Shown here: positions 59,088 through 64,000 of the stretch, one piece after another
Layout of the letters: every line of letters begins with the position of its first letter
Position numbering within the stretch: the stretch's first letter is position 1
Origin: a virus
Virus record (IMG/VR): IMGVR_UViG_3300046171_000193
Span: 87,682-151,681 of that record
Length of the DNA: 64,000 nt
Direction: 5' to 3' (one strand)
Notes under the pieces: generated by a model
Told to the model about the DNA's origin: nothing
The model's input: only the letters and a program-made list of their open reading frames with translations
Database searches by the model: none
Made by a program: the position numbers and the translations under genes

Positions 59088-59844
59088 TGGACAATTAAGA
59101 CAACTTTGCACAGATGTTCAGTTTTATGGCTGGCAAATAATGCATGAGCAAGATCTTAACGAAAGCCAACTAGCAGATTTATTTAAACGAATAGGAGACT
59201 GTGAAACTCCTGATCTGTTTATGAATCATAAAGAAAATCCAGAAATATTTAACGTCTCAGGTGAACGTGATAGTGCCGGCAAGAAGATTGGAATGTTTGG
59301 GGATGGAGAGCTGGGTTGGCATTCTAATGGAAACAGTAGACACCTTATTGATAAAATTCTAATCGGATTATATTGTGTTAAAGGTGACGTCAACACTACG
59401 TTAAGTGTTTGTAATACATCAAAGCCATTTTTAGATATGTCTGAAGATGAACAAGAGTATTATCGTAGCATAAAAATTAAGTTAAAATTTAAAAATCATA
59501 CCATGTATAGTTTAGACGAAGATGATCCTGAGCTTGAGTTCATGAGTAAGAACAAAGGTAGTATTAGGCCATTAGTTGGCCAGCATCCACATACTAACGC
59601 CGATTATTTTTACTTTCCATACCATTTTATTTGTGGAGCATGGGAAGGTAAGAAGAAAGTAGATCACGAACCAATCATTGAAAAACTTATGCCAAAAATA
59701 TTTAAAAGTAAGTATATGATCCATCATATATTTCAAGAAGGTGATTTGTTATTAATGGATCAATTCACTTCCTTACATAGAAGAACACCAGTAATGGGAC
59801 CTAGATTATTATGGAGAGTAGCGAGTGATTACTCAAAAATTTAG
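59050..59844 (+). CDS. TauD/TfdA-like dioxygenase with HxN triad (copy 1)
   Basis: 265 residues (or from ATG 59059). Clavaminate synthase/TauD fold: GYGWQ-like FYGWQIMHEQDL, LGWHSNGNSRHLIDKILIGLYC and the distal SLHRRTPVMGPRLLWRVASDY (His and 2OG-binding Arg). The iron motif reads H-S-N instead of H-x-D. The second copy at 60721 has the same change. Either the triad tolerates Asn or chemistry is altered. Confidence 0.78.
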   Translation: MEQMTLQISDYADGQLRQLCTDVQFYGWQIMHEQDLNESQLADLFKRIGDCETPDLFMNHKENPEIFNVSGERDSAGKKIGMFGDGELGWHSNGNSRHLIDKILIGLYCVKGDVNTTLSVCNTSKPFLDMSEDEQEYYRSIKIKLKFKNHTMYSLDEDDPELEFMSKNKGSIRPLVGQHPHTNADYFYFPYHFICGAWEGKKKVDHEPIIEKLMPKIFKSKYMIHHIFQEGDLLLMDQFTSLHRRTPVMGPRLLWRVASDYSKI

Positions 59845-60724
59845 GAACTATCCTTACGTGGATGTCCCCTGTCATTTTGAAGTAGCAAAGGTATTTGACA
59901 ATCAAAAAGTATCAGATACTTATTTTGCTAGAGGTAGAGGTGAGGCAATCGCAAACTTAGAAGAGACTGAAGCAATGCATAGAGAATGGGTTAGCTCTAT
60001 GATTGACTTATCAGACTTTCTATATTGTTATGCCACTCATGGTACTACCGATGCAATACATCATTGGGTTATGACAGAAAACCGCGGTTCACAAGTTATG
60101 TGCTATGGAGAGTATGAATATTCAAGTATGATTGGATTACCTCGTACTGTTACTTGTGATGTGCCGGGACAGTACATGGAGAATGGCAGATCGGCTATAC
60201 CTGGTATTGCATTGCCTGACGTGCCATTGTTTGTATCAATTCCCTCTGCGGCTGATGGAAATATATTTAATCCTGGCTTTGAGAATTGGAAAGTAAAACC
60301 ACCAGTCATATTAGACTGCACGTACGTAGGTTCTACTAAGATTGAAAAAATAAACGTACCATCTACAACAGAACAAGTGTTTTTTAGTTTCTCTAAGGGC
60401 TTTGGCGCAATAGGTCAACGCTTAGGTTTGGTATACACTAAAAAGCCACATGCTAGTTTACATAGATTAAAAAAATATGAGAACTGGAACTATGGATCTG
60501 TTATGACAATGAAATTGCTTATGGAGACATTTACAGTAGATGAAATGTGGAATACATATAGTGGTAGACAGCTAGAAATTTGTAAAGAATATGGGTTTAA
60601 GCCGTCGAGTGTTTACTATCTAGCTACTACAAAAGATGAATATTATAAAAAAAGACGAAGAATGAAATGGAATGATGATGCAAGAATATGTCTAACGCCG
60701 TTGTTTGAAGAGAGAATAAGATGA
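59825..60724 (+). CDS. PLP-dependent aminotransferase-like (fold type I)
   Basis: 299 residues from a GTG overlapping the upstream stop. VILDCTYVGSTKIEK (Asp for PLP nitrogen), FFSFSKGFGAIGQRLGLVY (Schiff-base Lys) and YCYATHGTTDAIHHWVM (Gly/Thr phosphate region) fit class I/II aminotransferases. Shorter than usual (~350-400). Sits between the two TauD-like genes, so all three may act on one substrate. Confidence 0.73.
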   Translation: MITQKFRNYPYVDVPCHFEVAKVFDNQKVSDTYFARGRGEAIANLEETEAMHREWVSSMIDLSDFLYCYATHGTTDAIHHWVMTENRGSQVMCYGEYEYSSMIGLPRTVTCDVPGQYMENGRSAIPGIALPDVPLFVSIPSAADGNIFNPGFENWKVKPPVILDCTYVGSTKIEKINVPSTTEQVFFSFSKGFGAIGQRLGLVYTKKPHASLHRLKKYENWNYGSVMTMKLLMETFTVDEMWNTYSGRQLEICKEYGFKPSSVYYLATTKDEYYKKRRRMKWNDDARICLTPLFEERIR

Positions 60725-61599
60725 AACAAATATTAGATTACACACATGAAGATTTTGCAGAGCTTGTAACTAAAATAGTTGATAAGGGTTCAGCTGTACT
60801 TTATGATCAGAAGTTAACCCGCCAAGAACTAGCAGCGGTTTGTGCTAAAATGGGTAAAGTCGAAGAACTAGATTATTTTATGAATCCAAAAGATAGTCCT
60901 CAGATTAGCATTGTATCCGGTAAAGTAATTGATGGTAAAGCTATAGGAATGTTTGGACCTACTGAACTTGAATGGCATGCAAACGGTACTGGTCGATATG
61001 ACTTTGATGAGGTTTGCGTAGGATTGTATTGTCAAACGGAATGCATTGATACAGTACTATCTCTCGTAGATCAGCGAGCAAGCTTTGCAGAATTATCTGA
61101 AGAAGATAAAGAATATTTTCGCAGCATTGATATTAATTTAAATAATTCTGGACCTCGTGCAAGAATCTGGCGAGATGACGGCGTATATTCAAAGGCTTAT
61201 AAAAGTCAAGGCGAGGCAAGCTTTCGTATAGGGCAAGAACATTACAAAGAAACTATTGATAGACGTCCATTAGTAGCAAAACATCCTGTAGATGGAACAG
61301 AATACTTTTATCCTATGTTTATCTATTTGTATAAAGCATGGGTGAATGATGTAGAAATGACACAAGAAGAATTTGACAAGTTTTTTGACAGGCTAAATAG
61401 TATTGTTACTCGCTCAAAATATATGGTTCATCATGTATTTAGGGAAGGCGACTTATTGTTCATGGATCAGTTAATTACAAGTCATCGTAGAAGTGCTGTT
61501 AAAAATAAAGACAGACAGCTTTGGAGAACAGCTTTTGATTATAGTGTTGCAGTTAAAGATTATACACCGGTAAGATTTGATGAATCAAAACGCGATTGA
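60721..61599 (+). CDS. TauD/TfdA-like dioxygenase with HxN triad (copy 2)
   Basis: 292 residues. LEWHANGTGRYDFDEVCVGLYC and TSHRRSAVKNKDRQLWRTAFDY correspond to the iron/2OG sites of copy 1; again the residue two after His is Asn. An insert around residues 140-180 sets it apart. 4-bp overlap with the aminotransferase gene and 20 bp with the methyltransferase gene. Confidence 0.78.
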   Translation: MKQILDYTHEDFAELVTKIVDKGSAVLYDQKLTRQELAAVCAKMGKVEELDYFMNPKDSPQISIVSGKVIDGKAIGMFGPTELEWHANGTGRYDFDEVCVGLYCQTECIDTVLSLVDQRASFAELSEEDKEYFRSIDINLNNSGPRARIWRDDGVYSKAYKSQGEASFRIGQEHYKETIDRRPLVAKHPVDGTEYFYPMFIYLYKAWVNDVEMTQEEFDKFFDRLNSIVTRSKYMVHHVFREGDLLFMDQLITSHRRSAVKNKDRQLWRTAFDYSVAVKDYTPVRFDESKRD

Positions 61600-62254
61600 T
61601 GTTCCCTGGCCTAAAATACATAAGTTAGATAATTTAGTAAAGGATAGTACTGAAAAGGTTAATGTTCCTTTACAAGAAAATTATTCTATGGAGGACATGT
61701 GGTATTTAGATACGCCTGAAGCATATCCTTTATTTGAAAAACAGGCTAGAATAATCACAGAACGCAAATACAAAAACATCTTAGATGTCGGTTGTAGACA
61801 TGGTCCAGTAAATAAAATACTACATGAAGACTTTGATTATATTAATTATTCTTATTTCGGTTTTGATACTTCAGAAGAACCCATTGAACTCGCAAATGAA
61901 ACATGGAAATATTATGAGCATATAAAATACGAATGTGCTAGTTGGGAAAATAATATAGATGTAGGATTTACTCCAGACGTTATTATATTCAGCGGAGTGC
62001 TATTATATATTAAGGATGATAGTGATCGCTCTAATTTCTTTGATGAGATTATGTTAAAAAACAACTGCGTCAATGCCATAATTCAAGAACCATATCATGA
62101 ACAAAGATATTGGGATGATAGACTTATTCTAAACACAATAACAAATGGCGGATTAGATTTTCTCAACGAGGAGTATAATGTAGATAAACATTACTTAGAC
62201 CTTCCTGTATTTGCTGGAAAGAGAATGATATACGATGTCACTTATAAGTCTTAG
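61580..62254 (+). CDS. SAM-dependent methyltransferase
   Basis: 224 residues from the ATG at 61580. Class I Rossmann: ILDVGCRHGPVNKIL (motif I), YFGFDTSEEPIELA (motif II acidic), FTPDVIIFSGVLLYI (motif IV). Likely a small-molecule or O-methyltransferase of the cluster; no DNA methylase DPPY motif. Confidence 0.78.
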   Translation: MNQNAIDVPWPKIHKLDNLVKDSTEKVNVPLQENYSMEDMWYLDTPEAYPLFEKQARIITERKYKNILDVGCRHGPVNKILHEDFDYINYSYFGFDTSEEPIELANETWKYYEHIKYECASWENNIDVGFTPDVIIFSGVLLYIKDDSDRSNFFDEIMLKNNCVNAIIQEPYHEQRYWDDRLILNTITNGGLDFLNEEYNVDKHYLDLPVFAGKRMIYDVTYKS

Positions 62255-62828
62255 TACCAGCTCATCGGAAAATGCTTTAAACTATAGAGGATTGTTAGTT
62301 TTAAATGAGCTAGTAGATTTAGGAACTATAGATGGACTACACAATTATAATCTCCCAGTAATTAATGTAAATGGCATAGACGAGAAAATACCTGACGAAG
62401 TAAATAGACTTATAGATTATATGCATACCTTTGATCAGTTTATATTCACAGTACCAGAATTTACCGGTATGATGAGCGCGTCTACAAAAAATTTATTAGA
62501 TTGGTTAGTGGTTGCAACTAATATGAATTTAGATCATGGCAAAGGTTATCCGTTTAGTGATAAGCATACAATGATATTTACTTTTACTCCAAGTGGTTCA
62601 GAAGGTGGCGGTAGACACATGCCACAAACCAAAGATATATTTAAGAAGTTAGGCGCTAACGTAATTCATACAGAAGTGTTTAATTACGGATGGGAAACGG
62701 TAGTTCCTGGAAATACTGAACCGTTTAAAGATGCTGCTGATAGAATAAATAATTATTTAAACTATAAACCAGATCAATCACAGGCTTTTAAACAAAAATA
62801 TAATGAATGGAATGATAAGTGGAATTAA
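62235..62828 (+). CDS. NADPH-dependent FMN reductase-like flavoprotein
   Basis: 197 residues. Flavodoxin-like fold: ISLSTSSSENALNYR (phosphate loop), FDQFIFTVPEFTGMMSASTKNLLDWL (PEYNG...KNxxDW-type signature). It could pass electrons to the oxygenases or bilin reductase. Overlaps both neighbours. Confidence 0.75.
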   Translation: MSLISLSTSSSENALNYRGLLVLNELVDLGTIDGLHNYNLPVINVNGIDEKIPDEVNRLIDYMHTFDQFIFTVPEFTGMMSASTKNLLDWLVVATNMNLDHGKGYPFSDKHTMIFTFTPSGSEGGGRHMPQTKDIFKKLGANVIHTEVFNYGWETVVPGNTEPFKDAADRINNYLNYKPDQSQAFKQKYNEWNDKWN

Positions 62829-63220
62829 ATAACAAAGGGCTTTACATATTAAAAAATGGTGATTATGTGCCATATAATATACCACAAGATAAAGTAATAC
62901 TATGCGGAGTACCAGGAGCATTTACACCAGGATGTAATAAACACCTACCAGGCTTTGCAAATAATTTAGATAAATTAGACGCTAAGGTAGTATTTGTTGC
63001 GGTAAACGATCCGAGCGTTATGCACGAATGGAATGTGTTATTTGGTCATCCTGATATTGATGCTGTAGCAGATCCGCTGGCAGTGTTTACTAAAAATATT
63101 AATAAAGATATTGACTTCGGAGACTATATGGGCATTAGATGCAAAAGATATGCTATGCTTATACAAGATGGAGTATTTGTAAAAGAATACGAAAACCCGT
63201 TTATTGAAGGTGTACTATGA
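62819..63220 (+). CDS. Peroxiredoxin (Prx5/AhpC-TSA type)
   Basis: 133 residues from a GTG overlapping the upstream stop. GVPGAFTPGCNKHLPGF carries the peroxidatic Cys in the Prx5 setting (PGAFTPxCxxxHLPGF); VAVNDPSVMHEW follows as expected. It removes peroxides, sensible beside many iron oxygenases. Confidence 0.85.
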   Translation: MELNNKGLYILKNGDYVPYNIPQDKVILCGVPGAFTPGCNKHLPGFANNLDKLDAKVVFVAVNDPSVMHEWNVLFGHPDIDAVADPLAVFTKNINKDIDFGDYMGIRCKRYAMLIQDGVFVKEYENPFIEGVL

Positions 63221-63882
63221 TACCAGGAATTGCAGAGTACGTAGACGTTAATCCACAACACGAATTATTACTTAGTTTGTATGATAAAGTAAGGGGCGTA
63301 CGTGCAGGAGAAGATTTTAATACATTTGGCAAAACTCCGTTCGAAAGTTATTCATTAGAGTATAGTATGACTGGTAAAGATACTGGATACGAACAAGTTT
63401 ACGATCCAATATTATCTCTTCATAGAAAAGTGCATCCACATTATCAGTTTAGATCAACTGGATTTAACACTGCAGATAGTACAGAGAAAGATGTATTCCC
63501 TCATACAGACATAGATCAGAACAGAGAACACAGTCAAGGGTATAATATTATCTACCCCGTACTTGGTGCAAGCCGCTTGGATTATTATGAAACATTAGAA
63601 GATGAAATATGTTTACCTGAAAAGAACGCTCAAGGATATTATTACTATCACGAATTTAAAGCTCAAGCAGAGATGGGACAGGGTACACCTGAGTTTGAAA
63701 AATTCTTAGCTGACCGTAAGATAGGTGAAATTATTATCGACAAACCATGTCTTATTGACACCGAGACAATGCATAGGGTTGTTATCACTGAAGCACCTAG
63801 ATGCGCATTTGTAACAAGATGGAATAATATACCTCCTATTGATTTTCATTCTTTTAAAGAAAGAGTTGAATCGATATTATGA
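63217..63882 (+). CDS. 2OG-Fe(II) oxygenase-like protein
   Basis: 221 residues. FPHTDIDQNREHSQGYNIIYPV gives HxD, DTETMHRVVITEAPRCAFVTRWN gives the distal His and Arg. Fourth iron-oxygenase-type protein of the cluster. 4-bp overlaps on both sides. Confidence 0.68.
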   Translation: MIPGIAEYVDVNPQHELLLSLYDKVRGVRAGEDFNTFGKTPFESYSLEYSMTGKDTGYEQVYDPILSLHRKVHPHYQFRSTGFNTADSTEKDVFPHTDIDQNREHSQGYNIIYPVLGASRLDYYETLEDEICLPEKNAQGYYYYHEFKAQAEMGQGTPEFEKFLADRKIGEIIIDKPCLIDTETMHRVVITEAPRCAFVTRWNNIPPIDFHSFKERVESIL

Positions 63883-64000
63883 GAATAGTAAGCTTGCATG
63901 AAGAACCTAACTTGTGTATGGCTGCGATACAAAAAGCAGAAGAAGAAAGTAAAGGCGACAGATTAGCTAATAACTATACTAAGAATAAATTAAATTTAGA
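63879..64000 (+). CDS. Partial CDS at the right edge
   Basis: ATG at 63879 overlapping the upstream stop; MRIVSLHEEPNLCMAAIQKAEEESK and on, frame open to the window end. Too short to identify; continues the oxidative cluster operon. Confidence 0.6.
   Translation, partial: MRIVSLHEEPNLCMAAIQKAEEESKGDRLANNYTKNKLNL

Noticed and set aside
1-64000. CRISPR arrays, insertion sequences, integrase or attachment sites
   Set aside because: I saw no regularly spaced repeats, transposase or integrase motifs; repeats found are short promoter or hairpin elements. No ordinary tRNA gene was recognised either.

Overview
This window is 64 kb of an AT-rich T4-like myovirus, almost certainly marine. The T4 core genes identify it: neck and tail genes gp13-gp19, portal to capsid gp20-67-68-21-22-23, uvsY-uvsW, late sigma gp55, gp47/46, clamp and loader gp45/44/62, regA, DNA polymerase gp43, uvsX and gp41. 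Marine lineage is suggested by hsp20, fatty acid desaturase, MazG-like and LPS genes. The host is probably an alphaproteobacterium rather than a cyanobacterium: I see no photosystem gene, there is a circularly permuted alpha-type tmRNA whose tag ends in ALAA, there is a tandem pair of alphaproteobacterial DUF1127-like proteins, and there is a pseudoazurin. The host call is inference.

Layout. 1-3.0 kb: two cysteine-rich paralogous proteins around an unknown late gene. 3.0-12.5 kb: surface-sugar island (SGNH-like, heptosyltransferase-like, two NodU-type carbamoyltransferases, HldD, both halves of HldE, a degenerate GmhB-like protein), interrupted by a heme oxygenase-bilin reductase (ho1-pcyX type) pair with its own late promoter. 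12.5-24.4 kb: virion assembly. 24.5-35.1 kb: recombination, late transcription, clamp and clamp loader, with a glutaredoxin-phosphomannomutase fusion between gp44 and gp62. 35.1-38.0 kb: Hsp20, DUF1127 pair, DoxX, small membrane proteins and a pseudoazurin. 38.0-42.9 kb: polymerase and small nucleotide genes. 42.9-45.1 kb: Kdo synthesis (kdsA, kdsB) and relatives. 45.1-49.1 kb: a candidate DNA base hypermodification cassette led by a T4 gp42-like dCMP hydroxymethylase. 49.1-55.9 kb: UDP-sugar enzymes, uvsX, gp41, thyX. 55.9-57.8 kb: secreted lysin, tmRNA, membrane and porin-like proteins. 57.8-64 kb: a tightly overlapping run of desaturase, 2OG-Fe(II) oxygenases, aminotransferase-like, methyltransferase, flavin reductase and peroxiredoxin genes that looks like a small biosynthetic cluster and runs off the right edge.

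Regulation. Two promoter classes are readable by eye. Late promoters are exact TATAAATA octamers, as expected for gp55; I list nine, before structural genes, hsp20, doxX, ho1 and the desaturase. A second class is TGTACA or TTTACA, a 17-bp spacer and TATAAT-like, sigma70-like, before replication genes (gp55, gp45, gp43, gp42, gp41, ugd, lysin) and often inside the 3' end of the preceding gene. Four intrinsic terminators are clear.

Sequence quality. At least a dozen conserved genes are broken by single-base insertions or deletions (gp19, gp23, gp55, gp47, gp46, gp45, gp44, gp41 and others). Most insertions sit at a third codon position, where dropping either of two neighbouring bases restores the same protein. 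That looks like a consensus that merged strain variants. I annotate these as genes with disrupted frames, not as true pseudogenes.
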